Assembly: GCA_935421135.1 (NCBI GenBank)
Contig: OW285197.1
Span: 8,534,723-8,598,722 of the forward strand
Source of the DNA: Bugulina stolonifera
Lineage: Eukaryota; Bryozoa; Gymnolaemata; Cheilostomatida; Bugulidae
DNA length: 64,000 bases
Reading direction: 5' to 3'
A model generated the notes under the pieces. The model made no database searches. It was not told the origin of the DNA and saw only the letters and a program-made list of their open reading frames with translations. A program made the translations under genes and the position numbers. Of this stretch, positions 11,308 through 23,402 are shown in pieces (position 1 is the stretch's first letter; each line of letters starts with the position of its first letter).

Positions 11308-14300
11308 GGGGGGAGAGCTCTCGTCAGGCCGAGCACACTTGTCAACTATGCGGTCTGGTTCTCAAAACAGCGTTTTCTCTAGACAGGCACACGAAGAGAA
11401 TGCATGCACAGGCTCACCCACACAAGTGCCCGGTTTGTGGTGGATGTTTTGATGGGAGGAGAAAGCTAGGTCATCACATGAGACGATTTCATAGCGAGGC
11501 CAAGGCGGAAAAAGATGAGGGGGATGCAGAGAAGTTTGATGATGTTTTCTGGTCCAAACCTCCAACAGCTGAAGAGGGGGATGAGATGGGGGTGCTACTA
11601 GCCCGCTATTGGAGCTCGATCAGGTCCACAATACACTCTCGTCCTGTAGAAGACATTCTCAACGTTCGAGTGTGGAGAGGGGAATGTGAAGATGAAGGAG
11701 ATGAAGAGGTGTGGACTAAATTGAGAGCGATGTGGAAGAGAGTACCTTGTACTGTGAAGATTAACTGTAGCGCTGGAGTCATCCTCGAGCATAAGACCAG
11801 TGGAGAGTTGCGCTACTTTCACTCATCAAGCAACAATGCCGCGTTCTTCCCCAAGCCAAGACTGATCAGAGCAGAGAATGAGATGAGAGAGTTTTGCGAA
11901 TCTGTGCAGGAGCTCGACTTGAGAGAGAGGTCAGCACAAAGGAGACCGAACACCGCTTGGGCTTTACGTCACATTGCGAATCTGACATTCTACATCTATA
12001 AACTCCTAGAGATTGGCAAGGTGGGCGGTGTAGTGAGCAAACTCCCAGACTACATACTTAACAACCGACATGTGATAGCACTAGATGTAGACTTTTGGGC
12101 CAGAGGAGGTGCCCGTCCCTACCCAGACAAATTGTGTTTCTTTAGATGTTTGGCCATGATGTATGACTGTAACTGCGACCCAAAGAAGGGATGTTGCTGT
12201 CATCGCCCCTCTCAGACCACAACACATCGCTTGTTTAAACAATACATGAGACAATCTAGATCTTCTTCCCCACCCTCATCAACTTTGTCAGACTTTCCCG
12301 GGGTGGGCGCGAGTGATCTGCTGGCCTTGGAAGATCATTTTGACATATCTATAATAGTCTTCTGCCTAACTGATGAGGGGGTAGCTCCGATAGTTTGGTC
12401 ATCTGGGGCACGAAACAAAGCCCGTAAACTCTTTGTCAACATGTACGAAAAACACTTCAGCTGGATAAAGAATGTTGATTCGTTTGCCAGATGTTTCACC
12501 TGCAAGTTGTGCGATGGCGCTTTCACACGTTTGTCCAGCCTACGGCGACATAAGTGCTCGCCAGAGGAAGCATCGGTGTTTGTTTTCCCTGGTGGAACGT
12601 TTGGACCCCCGCCAACCATATTCACAAAACTCAAGCGAGTGGCGGGAATAGAGGTGGTGAACCCCGACCTCTTATACTACCCCTACTATATCACCTATGA
12701 TATTGAATGCTTCATGCCAAAAGACAACCTACAAACTAACACCTCCACAATGACTTTTAGTGCAAGACACGAGTTACTGAGCATATCTGTATGTTCTAAC
12801 GTCCCGGGGTTTGAGCAGGCCAAGTGCTTTGTGAGGAGTGTCGACAGCAAGGATGGAACGAAGTGCATTCGTCAATTCGTCCACTACATAGCAAAGATTG
12901 CTGACGTGGCAGGAGATTTGTTCGGAGAAAGATTCCGGGATGTACGCAAGCGACTCTCTACTTTCCTTGCGGATCGGGCGGATAGAGAAGAAGCCTTTGC
13001 TGACGAAAAGTTCTCTAACGTCTCGACTTACAGGGTGAAGTCCGGTCTCTCCGGATTAGAAAGAGAGTTAGAACAGCACATCTCCAGCGTTCCGGTGGTT
13101 GGTTTCAACTCACAAAAGTATGACCTAAATATACTAAAGGGACCTTTGCTTCGCTCTCTACAAGAGGAGGAGGGAGAAGATTTTGTCTTCATCGTTAAGC
13201 GTGTTAACAGTATGTCCTGCGTGGAGAGTAGACGTTTTAGGTTCCTTGACATATGCAACTTTATCGCACCGGGCTTCAACTACTCCAAATACTTGAAGGC
13301 ATTTGGCGTGTCAGAGAGTAAGGGATTCTTTCCTTACGACTGGGTAGATTCCCTGAGAAGGTTGGATTATTATGGACTCCCTCCCCGAGAGAGTTTTTTC
13401 AACTCGCTGACTCAGCAAGAATTGAGCGAGCAAGATTATCACCACTGTCAGGTCGTGTGGGAAAGAGAGAACATGGAAACGTTCAGGGATTTTCTCATCT
13501 GGTACAACAACCTCGATGTGGCCCCATTCATCGAGGCCATTGCACGTCAGAGCTCTATCTATCGACAAAAGGGTATTGACATGTTGAAATCCGCAATCTC
13601 GCTTCCAGGCTTGGCTATCAGATGGTTGTTTATGGAGGTGGAGGCCCGACCTTATGGCTACTCTCCTCCACAAGCCGCTCTTCCGCTGCATAGGTTAATG
13701 TCTCTCCGAGACGAACTTTGCAACTCGCAACCCATATGTCTGTTCGATGAGGAGAGCAAAAGTCTGTACCATACTCTTCGCGATAACCTCGTGGGAGGGC
13801 CAAGCATTATCTTTCACAGACATCATGAAGTTGGAGTGACCTCTATTCGAGAGAAGATGTATGGCACATCCGCAAAACCCTGTAGGTCCATTCTGGGAGT
13901 TGATGCCAACGCCCTCTACCTATACTGTATGATGGGGAATATGCCTACGGGTTATCCCAGGCGGAGGCTAGAGAGCCGAGGCTTTGCTCTAGAACCTATT
14001 AAAAAGTTCAGCAAAGTGGCGCATGGTTGGTTAGAGTTCCAATCGTGGAAGAGAGGAGAGGTCATCCTTCACCAACAGAATGGAGGAGAAATGAGGATAG
14101 GCTGTCACAACCTACCAGTGGATGGTTATAGCGAACAGAGTCGGACGGTGTACCAATTCCACGGTTGCTACTGGCATGGGCACGAGTGCGAGCTAGGAGG
14201 GAACGGAAAAGGTGTCAGAAACATGACGAATGAAGAGCTCCGGGTGGACACTGCAAGGAAAGAAGATTACATCAAGGCTCTAGGCTATAAGCTCATCACC

Positions 14301-15857
14301 ACTCGGCAGTGTGAGTGGGAAGCGCGAGTTCGTTCGGATGTAGAAGTTAGGACATTTCTCGCCATCTTCTTTTCTTCTCTCTATCCGGAGAGGGGTTACG
14401 TCAACCTCGATAAGATAATCAATAACATTCGTAGTGGAGAGTACTATGGTTTAGTGGAGTGTGACATTTCCGTACCCGAAGAGCTAAAAGCGAAGTTCTC
14501 TGAGATGGCACCTATTTTCAAGAATATAAACGTGGGAAGAGAACACCTTAGCGAACACATGCGCGCTTTTGCCGAACAGAACGGATTCTTGAAGAGACCT
14601 CAGCGAATGCTCGTGGGGAGTCTTTTTGGCGAGCGAATCACACTACTCTCCGATCTGGCTAGATGGTATCTAGATCAAGGTTTGATAATTACCAGGATCT
14701 ATCAGTTTGTTCACTTTATCCCACGAGCCATCTACAAAGACTTTGGTTCTTCGGTCTCAGACGCAAGAAGAGGTGGGGATGTGAACCCCGACCTGGCCCT
14801 CTTGGCCAGCACCAGCAAGCTCGTTGGGAATTCAGCCTACGGAAAGACCATAACAAATAAAGAGAAACATAAGACTGTCAAGTATGTGGAGACAGTAGAG
14901 GAGGCGGCTGTCAAAGTGAGGAGTAGGCACTTTTCTAGTCTAAACGAAGTTGATGAAAACTACTTTGAGATAGAGCTTCACAAGAAAAAGGCAAGTGTTG
15001 ACAATCTTTTTTTTTTATTTTGATTCTTGATTTGACGAAACTTTTTCTGAGTGGTAGGGTAAACTCTCTCTCTCTCTTTCTTTCTTTTAGATTCGAATGG
15101 ATGTTCCATCTGTCGTAGGATTCGTTATCCTCCAGAGAGCCAAGTTGAGAATGCTAGAATTCTACTACGACTTTATGGATAGGTAAGTAGCACTAGACTA
15201 TACAAAGATTTTATCAAATCCTTCTCTATTTATTCTTTGGTGTCAACCCCAACCCCCCCCCCTACAACCCGTCCGTTTTATTTTCACAGATTCGTCAGCA
15301 GAGAGGACTTTGAGTACGTAGAAATGGACACGGATAGCGCTTACATGGCTCTGAGTGCTCGTAGTATAGATGAGGTCATCCGAAAAGATAAAAAAGAAGA
15401 GTTCTACAGAGAATATGGTAGATGGTTTCCCAGACCCTTCTGCGATAGGCACAAGGAAGACTTTATCACGACCAAGGTGCTTGGCCAAGAGTGGGAGATG
15501 AGGGAATGTTGTGAGAAGGTGCAACGATACGAAACACGAACCCCCGGCCTGTTTAAGGAGGAGTTTCGGGGGGAGGGGGTCATCGCGCTCAACTCAAAAA
15601 CATACTTTTGCTGGTCCGCTGATGGTGATAGCAAGTATAGCAGCAAAGGACTAAACAAAAGAGGAAACGCCCTAACCAAAGAGAAGTTCCTCTCCGTGCT
15701 CAGGACAGGGGAGTCGGTGAGAGGGGACAATCGGGGTTTTATCAGAAGAGGAAACCAAACGTATAGCTACACCCAGCTAAAGACCGGACTCACCTACTTC
15801 TATGGTAAGCGGAAGGTTGCAGAAGACGGGGTGAGTACGAGTCCTATAGAATGCTAG
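11191..15857 (+). CDS. Protein-primed-type family B DNA polymerase of E1
   Basis: Four exons: 11,191-11,209; 11,308-14,990; 15,091-15,182; 15,290-15,857, with phases consistent throughout, about 1,453 residues. N terminus: two C2H2 fingers (C18/C21/H34/H39 and C47/C50/H63/H68). Near residues 250-425 a segment with CFFRCLAMM, HFSWIKNV and the finger C405-C408-H421-C423 resembles the OTU-like/Zn region known in Polinton polymerases. 3'-5' exonuclease: D471-x-E473 (TYDIECF), D612 (FNSQKYD), D743 (YNNLDVA). Polymerase: motif A D872 (VDANALYLY), motif B N1181-K1186 (NSAYGK), motif C D1278 and D1280 (EMDTDSAY). Between A and B, FHGCYWHGHEC near 955-965 matches the endonuclease-like insertion seen in related polymerases. 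The C terminus KRKVAEDGVSTSPIEC has the family's usual ending. All catalytic residues are present. Intron 2 is GC-AG. Confidence 0.93.
14991..15090 (+). other. GC-AG intron in the polymerase gene
   Basis: The donor is AAG|GCAAGT, the strong GC-type consensus. The acceptor is TTTCTTTTAG after a CT-rich tract. Splicing here is phase 0 and restores the path to motif C; without it the frame stops at 15,021. Confidence 0.75.
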
Positions 15858-16292
15858 TACTGATTTCTCGGAGATGAGACTACTTCATTCGATAAATTGG
15901 AGAGTAAACGAACAGTGCATCATAACCCTTGTACATATACCCGTATAATTTTTTTCACATTCACTCTCTATTGTAAGGGGTCTCCGTCCTCAAAACGGAG
16001 GGTTTACCGGTTGTAGCCTTAAAACCGAGCAATAAAACACTAGCTAATACATTAAAAACCATTTACCTCTCCAAACCAAAGGGGTAGACGATACTAGCGC
16101 AGCTTCCGCTCATACTCACCCCTTATCAGTTCACATTTCTTCTATTGTCTTCATTCGTAGGTGGGGGGTGACATCGCACGCGCACGATGCGCTCTCTCCC
16201 TATCGGAGTTTGCTACCCGGGGGAAAGTGGACGCGGTGGTCAAAGAAATTGGTGGCGAGTCAACGACATCATCGTAGAGGCGGGTCTATTTG

Positions 16293-16336
<44 letters not shown>

Positions 16337-16738
16337 CGATGGCGATGAGAAGACAAGCGTCCATCTATCCCGTTTATCTATTTCTATTTCTACCCCTCCG
16401 AGCGATGATGTCGTCGGCTAACCTCCTCGCGAAGTCTACGGTTTGAAGCGCGGAAGAGCCACCGCCTTCACTTTCTCTCGCCGCTCGTCACGGGGACGGG
16501 CGATTTCCCTAGGGGAGGGTCCGGGGAAAATGAGGGTTAAGACGCGAGTCTTTCATCGAAGGTCCGGGGGCGCTCGAACGGAGGAGCGCGCGAGTGCGGT
16601 GTCACCCCGACCAGTTCAGTCTCAACAGTCCCCGGCACAGTCCCCGGAAGCACCACCACCACCACTCGGTAAGTTTTTTATAGTAGTATAGTCAGCGTCG
16701 TAAACTCTGCACGGGCACTCCGCACGGGTGTAGCCTAT
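15858..16738 (+). other. E1 3' region with possible extra exon
   Basis: The polymerase stop is at 15,855-15,857. A GTGAGT donor just before it (15,831) and an acceptor at 16,160 (TTCGTAG) would allow an alternative C terminus of about 38 residues. A second donor (GTAAGT at 16,671) and a CTCCAG acceptor inside the right TIR (about 16,783) suggest transcripts run into the TIR. An arginine-rich, then proline-rich frame lies at 16,443-16,691. A GAT triplet microsatellite lies at 16,297-16,336. None is strong enough to call a gene. Confidence 0.35.
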
Positions 16739-17282
16739 CATTACTCTAACCCGTATTTTCCTTCGCTTCACCCTACTCCAGCCGACGGTCCGCCCGCGAG
16801 GGTCGCGACGGGTCGTTGGGGCGGGAGGGCGGGGGAGGGGCGGGGGATGGGCGGGGGGAGGGCGGCGGGGGGCCACGGCTGGACTCGCGAACGAGAACCG
16901 CCGCGAGGCGGAGGGCGAGGCGGAGGGGTTTGGGGTGGGGAGGGGTGGGGAGGGGCGGGGACGGGTGGAGGGAGGACGGGTGGGGTTCGCGGGGCGGGGG
17001 GGCGCGCGCGTACGCGCGCGCCCCCTCGCCCGAGCCGTGGGACGGGGCGAGGGGTTTGCTCTTTAGACTGGGTTCCGCGGAACAGCCGATGAGGTTTTTG
17101 AAACCCCACCCGCGATGGGGGGGAGTAGGTTCTAGGGCTTTGCACATAGAGTGAGGTTTAGGGGAGAGGAGGGGCGAGAGGACGGGTGGGGTGGTCGTCC
17201 GCCCGGGGAGTTTTTGGATCTAGGGCTAAAACGACGCGGAAAGGGCCGGGTGTCTGTGTAGATCTGCACTGACTATACTACT
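16739..17282 (-). repeat. E1 right terminal inverted repeat
   Basis: Inverted partner of 7,640-8,184, differing by a few single-base changes and indels. It ends CTGACTATACTACT, then the GTCACA duplication. Confidence 0.95.
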
Positions 17283-17288
17283 GTCACA

Positions 17289-18214
17289 CAAGGATATAGG
17301 CCTACAACATGTAGTTGAATCAGCTAATGCTCCCCCTCCATGCATTTACAATGTAGGTTACATCATAAGCACTTCTAAGATAATACCTCATCAATAAAAA
17401 TTTATTATTCACTCAAGTGGCTGTCAATTCATTTAGCTATTAGGGGCAGTAGCAGGAAATTTGGATAGCCTTAATTCTTGGTTAGGGTAAGGTCGTCAAC
17501 CAATCAAACATATATAGAGAAGACAACTTCTGTTTAAGTTTTGACAATATGGGCGGGGCTATCTCAAATTTTTCCTTTCTTCTTTTTTGAAAGGTTTGCT
17601 ATAGGAGGGTATAGTTTAGTCAGCTAATACCACTCCTCCCATCTTGTGTTTGACGGACAGAAAGTTGGCTATCTGATCAGCTGTACAACTGTCACAAAAT
17701 ACTGTTCAGTGTATTCATGCACTACAAGGCATTAATAGTAATACTAACATCATGTACATGTATTATGTTGGACTGCATGAAACAGCAGTGATTAGTCAGC
17801 TTAACTATCACATTGTGTTGGATAAGTTGCAGACCACATAATAGCAATACTGCTAGGCAATGGCTGCATCCCCATCATTTCTATTTGCATTCACTACCAC
17901 TACTGAATGATTGGCTAGTCAACCCTGTGGGTATACCTGTTATATATAGTCAGTACTGTCAACCATGATAGATGAGTGGGGTTGTATGGTTCGGACAGAG
18001 CCAATGGCTCTGGTTCAGGACTAACCCACACTATAGCATACTATATACTGGCCCCAATAAGTGACAGCTCACTGGCTCTGGGTAACAGGTGCTATGCAGG
18101 AATTTTACTTTCTGCACAGTACCATATACATGGGTACTTCTACCTCTGCGCTATAACACTGTGCTGTGGATAACTAGTATCAGTTATTATTCTAATCAGT
18201 CATATAAATATTGC
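17289..18214. other. Intergenic
   Basis: No gene supported. It contains the second copy of the small hairpin-ended repeat (about 17,465-17,568). Confidence 0.4.
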
Positions 18215-18715
18215 AGAGCAGTTATCTTCTCTCTGTACAGCACTGTGGAGTTATCTTCCTACTGTACAATTCTGTAGAGTTGTCTTCTCTCTGTACAGTG
18301 CTGTAGAGTTATTTTGTCAATGTACAGTACACTATATGGTAAGGTTATCTTCCCTCTATGCAGTGAACTATACAGTAAAGTTACATGTGTCTTCTCTCTA
18401 TGCATTGAACTGTACTGTAGAGTTATCTTCTCTCTGTACAGTGAGCTGTACTGTAGAGTTATATTCTCTCTGTGCAGTGAGCTGCTGTGGAGTTATCTTC
18501 CCTCTATGCAGTGAACTATACAGTAAAGTTACATGTGTCTTCTCTCTATGCAGTGAAATATACGGAAAAGTTATCTTCTCTCTATGCATTGAACTGTACT
18601 GTAGAGTTATCTTCTCTCTGCACAGTGAGCTCTACTGTAGAGTTATATTCTCTCTGTGCAGTGAGCTGCTGTGGAGTTATCTTCTCTCTATACAGTGAAC
18701 TATGCTATAATACTG
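18215..18715 (-). repeat. 29-bp minisatellite, locus 2 (reverse orientation)
   Basis: About 16 degenerate units reading GTTATCTTCTCTCTGTACAG on the plus strand, the reverse complement of loci 1, 3 and 4. Open frames rich in Leu/Ser/Tyr here are repeat artefacts. Confidence 0.85.
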
Positions 18716-19340
18716 TCTATACAGAAGCGTCGAATGACTTTTCTCTATATGCAATGTTCTAAAGCTACCTAATCCTTGTCTAGCAGTGTGGAGTTATCTC
18801 CTTTCTATGTTCTACTGTGTTTTAATGTCAATATTGAGACTGAGCAGCTTTGTTTGTGTAATGGAATGTGTTTTATTGTTAGGTTTCAGCTATTCTGATG
18901 TTCCTGATGATTGTATAGGCCTGCTGAAGTAAATACATGTCTCTAAAGCACTTTCAATTAGGGCTGTGGCTTATCAATATTGATGCTACTGAAAAATTAA
19001 AAATTTGTTAATTTACTATAATATATTGTGAAATCTTATGGCACAGATAAAATTCAGAAATCACTCGTATAATGTAGTCTACAATGTGGGTTTTCATTTA
19101 CAAGTTGAATTTGAATCAGTAGCTGAAAAAATTGCCGTACATATGCATATTGCAATTCAGTGTGAGCAAGAGAACACAACTCCTCAACTTATTTGCTGCT
19201 AACCTGAATAAGAAAGGCTGTATTGAATATGTACAGAAATCACCTGTCACAACTCATCTAGACAATATTATAATATCATATATTTATGTAGTTACTTTGC
19301 CACCAGCTATATGTACATGTACATGTACGTATATTAATAT
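18716..19340. other. Intergenic
   Basis: AT-rich, nothing recognised apart from TACATGTA-type words near 19,310-19,330. Confidence 0.4.
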
Positions 19341-20119
19341 TGTAATGATCAGGACATTTTCTTAGGCGGCCTCAGCTTGGCTGATGGACGTTATCGCACC
19401 TTCAGTGCCTGTAGTTGTCATTGCTCAACTCACATATGTCCTGAACCTAGCTCTTGTACTTACAGGTCTACATTTGACTCATATCTGTATTGTTATGCAT
19501 GTTTTGACCATATAATTATATATTACTGTACGCTTATACACTTGTTGTATGCATTACTAAGCATTTATGCCCTTTTTATACCCATGTAAAGAGGGCTGAC
19601 CTCCTAGAAATAGCTGTAAATAATCTTGCACATGAATCTCATGATTTCAAGCATCTTTTGTTATTCCCGACCTATTTTGGGTCGGCCTAGGGCTTCCGGC
19701 CACCATCTTGTTGCACAATTTCCAAACGACACTGTGTCGGCCTTTTTACCGGAACTTTTTCCGAAAGCTAGAATACTATATAAAGCACATGGTTTTTACT
19801 ATCATTGTCTCATTTGGCTCTTGAATCTCACTTCTATACTACTTATACAGAGTCTTCTCTCGTAGTACAGGTAGTTCCAGCTGATAAGGTCCCTGACTTT
19901 CATGCCCAAACAACCTACTAGGACTGAACATACTTTTTCTCAGTATAGCAAAATAGCATTAACTCAGGACCACATGGGCTGTCTTGGTTAGTCTTTGGAC
20001 TACTAGTACCCGTCGCTCTTTCATGTAATGACAGAGGTCTAGCACCACTCATAGGCTCTTCACTTTTGCAAGTGGTTCGTCCCAGACGACATGTATACAC
20101 ACACATCGAAAAGCATTAC
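19341..20119 (+). mobile_element. Old solo LTR of the 807-bp LTR family
   Basis: Diverged copy of the LTR found intact at 43,148, 47,710 and 52,569. Shared landmarks in order: TGTAATGATCAGGACATTT start, ATACCCATGTA, CCCGACCTATTTTGGGTCGG, TTCCGGCCACCATCTTGTTG, ACTATATAAAG TATA box, the transcription-start region, CTCATAGGC and a terminal CATTAC. No internal region follows. Divergence is high, so the family has a long history here. Confidence 0.8.
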
Positions 20120-20626
20120 TTATACAATGTAGCAGCAACAAAGCTGTCTTGTTTACATTTACATTGTATTTACAAGATCATATAACTAATAAATTATGAC
20201 AACATTATTATTTGTATTTTTGACATATATAATGTTGTCAAATCTCCACTTGATGTTGAGCTTTGTCTACCACTTGTTATTTCACTTCAGAATTCGTAGT
20301 CAGTCAATATTTGTATATATATAATTATATAAATGATCACATGCACGCAGTAAGACGTATTTTAATTATAGTTTGCAGTGCTAAAGAGGTGGTTGATATG
20401 AATGCGGTTCAAAAGGATAGAATAATGTGTTATAAAGTGTTATTTATTTTACAATATCTTGAGTGCATATTAAAATATTATTACAGTGTTTGATATTAAA
20501 ATCTAAAAGCAGCTTTGCAGCAAGGCCATTAACCCACCTTCTGTCTCTCTAATGACTATCTCATGCTCAAATATTTCTGACACTAACGGCATTTTAATTT
20601 CAACCATCCAGCTGTAAAGAAATAAC
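20120..20626. other. Intergenic upstream of lectin-like gene 1
   Basis: AT-rich; no feature apart from the presumed promoter of the following gene. Confidence 0.35.
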
Positions 20627-23402
20627 ATGGCTAGCACTAGCTTTTCAGCAGGTGTTTTTATTTTATTTCTGCTTTTGCAAGCGTGTGTGTATAGATCCAA
20701 GCAAGGGACAGCTAAGTTGGCTAACGACCCATTTTACATTCTGCAGAAAAACGTCCAAGATCTGCCAACAACGGGTCAACTTAATGCCACAGTCCACCGT
20801 AGTAAGTATGCCTTCAGAATATATTACACTATTATTATAATGGTTAGCAGGTTAGTTAGTGTCATGTCGCTAACTGGCATCACAGTTAGTGAAGCTGTGG
20901 CTTCAATTTATATGTAATGCCTCGCCAGGGAAGCAATACAGTCATGCTATTTCATGAAGAATTAACACGGCATTTAGCCTCTCTATCCCAATTAGAATGT
21001 ACTAAGCACATGCAAAGAACACTACACAGCATCGCTAATGATCTCTCATCGACAACCAATGCATGCAAGTTCATCATTTCTGTAACATTTGGGTTGACTA
21101 CAACCAGCACAAATATGAATTTGAAATCATCAGTTTTTTTTAAATCTTGCAGAGGTTAGAAGATCCATCAACTGTATGTCGCTGTGTAACTCTGTCAATG
21201 AGAAATGTCTGTCTGGAATGTACAACTCTGTAAATAAAACATGTCACCTGTACACTGATACTTTAGATGTTACTGTGGCCGGAGATAGTGACTCGACCTA
21301 CTTTGAGAAGACCACAGGTAATCGATGGGTATTTATAATATCAGTACCACAATACATGTAATATGACAGCTAGAGTCACATTGGCGGATAGTTTACTCCA
21401 GATTCTCGGAGATTGGATTATTTGTCCTTCAAAAATCTGCTAAATATTTTATGTGATTAAACTCAATATACAATTATTATTAAATGATATTTATATATTG
21501 AGTTTAAATTTTGCTAATATCACAAATGGATTATTTTCCCGATGTCAATTACTTTCCCCATAATGCCACTACTGATTATATCCAAAAAATATAGCTACAT
21601 GTATTGTATTGTAACACATACTTGCATCAATCGCTAGATACCGGGTACGAGAGACTAGATACCGGGTACGAGAGACTAGCGAATGCAGCCCTCCTTGAAG
21701 TCTACATTATCAGCACGGTCTGTTCCGTTGAGACCTGTCATACAATGTGTTCACTCAACCAATCATGCGCTGCCTTTTCCTACAACAACATCTCATCTGT
21801 CTGTGCTCGATCGGGGAAAGATAGATGTTGTGACATACCAAGGTGAGGACGTTCAACTCTGTGTTTATGTGGAAGAGGCTTACTTTAGGGAGCTGAAGAT
21901 GCACATGTTCCTACGAAATTTGACCAGTGGTGTGCTCACAGTTATTACATTGTATGGGATTGTGGGACATTGTATTCATTGATGTTATCGATCGAATAGC
22001 TTCAGATGTGCTTCACCAATATCAACGAACCAACACTGAGCCAGTTTTTATTTCATAATCCTCACTAAAGTTTGCATACGGTGCCGTTTCATAATGTTGT
22101 GTGGGTTTGGGGCCATGAATTGTCTCAGGATTTCAAAACTACTGTTAACAGTGGAATTCCTTGTCAGTTTGTCAAACAATGACAGTGGCCAGAGAAATGT
22201 TAGCAATTCTATTTCGTTGTGATTAAAATGTAAAATTATATGAACCCGAACAATGGAGTTTCACACACATTTTTACCAATGTTAGTTCACCTTTTATACA
22301 TTATACAGTCATTTCCATAGCTAAATAAATGAATTGACACGAGCTATTTATCTCAATATATTATGGCGCTGTGTCACTCATGAGTAAGTGCAATAATAGA
22401 TAAATACATAAACTTGAACTGCAGTGTATAATATTATAGTAGTATATCAGCAAGAAACAAGTCCCTCAAACTACATGTACATTTGTACATGTATATACTC
22501 TGAAAAAGGCATTAAATCACATCTGAATCTTCTAACTGAATTTAATGTTCACTGTTTGGGGAAGAAAATTACGTGTACACTACTTGCCTTCGTCAGACCA
22601 AATGTTCAATTATATTCCAAGTTATCTCAAACAGTTGTAACTTATCTGGAATTTTATGGGAGCGACGATGAATCTGTCGAGCAATCATTCTACGCATAAA
22701 GCCCACCATGCATATAAAGCGATAGATGGAATCTATCTACCATCAGAGTATGGTGGTGTTGGTGAAGCGTACAGTATAGCCGCTACTGATTCTGAACTCT
22801 CTCCATGGATTCAAGCTGATCTTCTAACTAGCTATTACATATTTGAGGTGGAAATATGGGATAGATCCGAATGCAAAATAAAAGGTGGCTAAATTTCATG
22901 TGCGAACAACTTCCCATTTGTTGTTCTTCATATACATGAATTTTTTCAAGTACAGTTTTATACACTAATTTGGTAGATTGGGATCCATGTTTTACAGTCG
23001 TCATGGACAATTCTGTTGAGATTGGTAACATCAGATACACCGTCTTCAATTATATAGTCTATTAGAAATCGGCTCTTGTTATTGGTCGGATACTAATCGA
23101 GGTTGCTAGTAGACTGTACTAAGTCTTGTCTATGAATAGAGCCATGGCAACGAACAGTGAGGTCGTATAGTGAGGTCATACAGTGAGGTCGGAGTCAATC
23201 TTTTGAAACTCATGATTTCTCAAATAACCAAGCGTTAACAAATTTGTACTCAAATCAGCATTGCGTAATGCTAGCTGGTTAAGTGTGGGCAAGAGAACTC
23301 AACTCTGCCTATAGTAGCACATAATATACATGTACATATAAAATATTAAAAAATTGAATACCAAAGGCTGCATTGAATATACACAAGCCCCAAAGCATAT
23401 AG

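Larger units (their letters stand above)
7640..17282 (+). mobile_element. E1: complete Polinton/Maverick-like element
   Basis: Element of 9,643 bp bounded by long TIRs and a perfect 6-bp duplication (GTCACA). The termini begin 5'-AGTAGTATAGTCAGTGCA; a 5'-AG start, 6-bp duplications and TIRs of hundreds of bp are Polinton hallmarks. Its interior is clearly GC-richer than the flanks. Order: left TIR, 105-bp repeats, minus-strand duplicated-domain gene, iteron array with divergent promoters, plus-strand family B DNA polymerase, GC-rich tail, right TIR. No retroviral-type integrase, packaging ATPase, capsid or protease gene is visible, although these are usual in full Polintons of 15-20 kb. E1 is therefore either non-autonomous for integration or a reduced lineage. 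Ends, genes and duplication are seen; the dependence is inferred. Confidence 0.9.

Noticed and set aside
16161..16281. Alternative last exon of the polymerase
   Set aside because: Splice sites exist, but the unspliced ending (KRKVAEDGVSTSPIEC then stop) already matches the usual family C terminus, so it is kept only as a possibility.
18089..18762. Tyr/Leu/Ser-rich frames
   Set aside because: Minisatellite locus 2.
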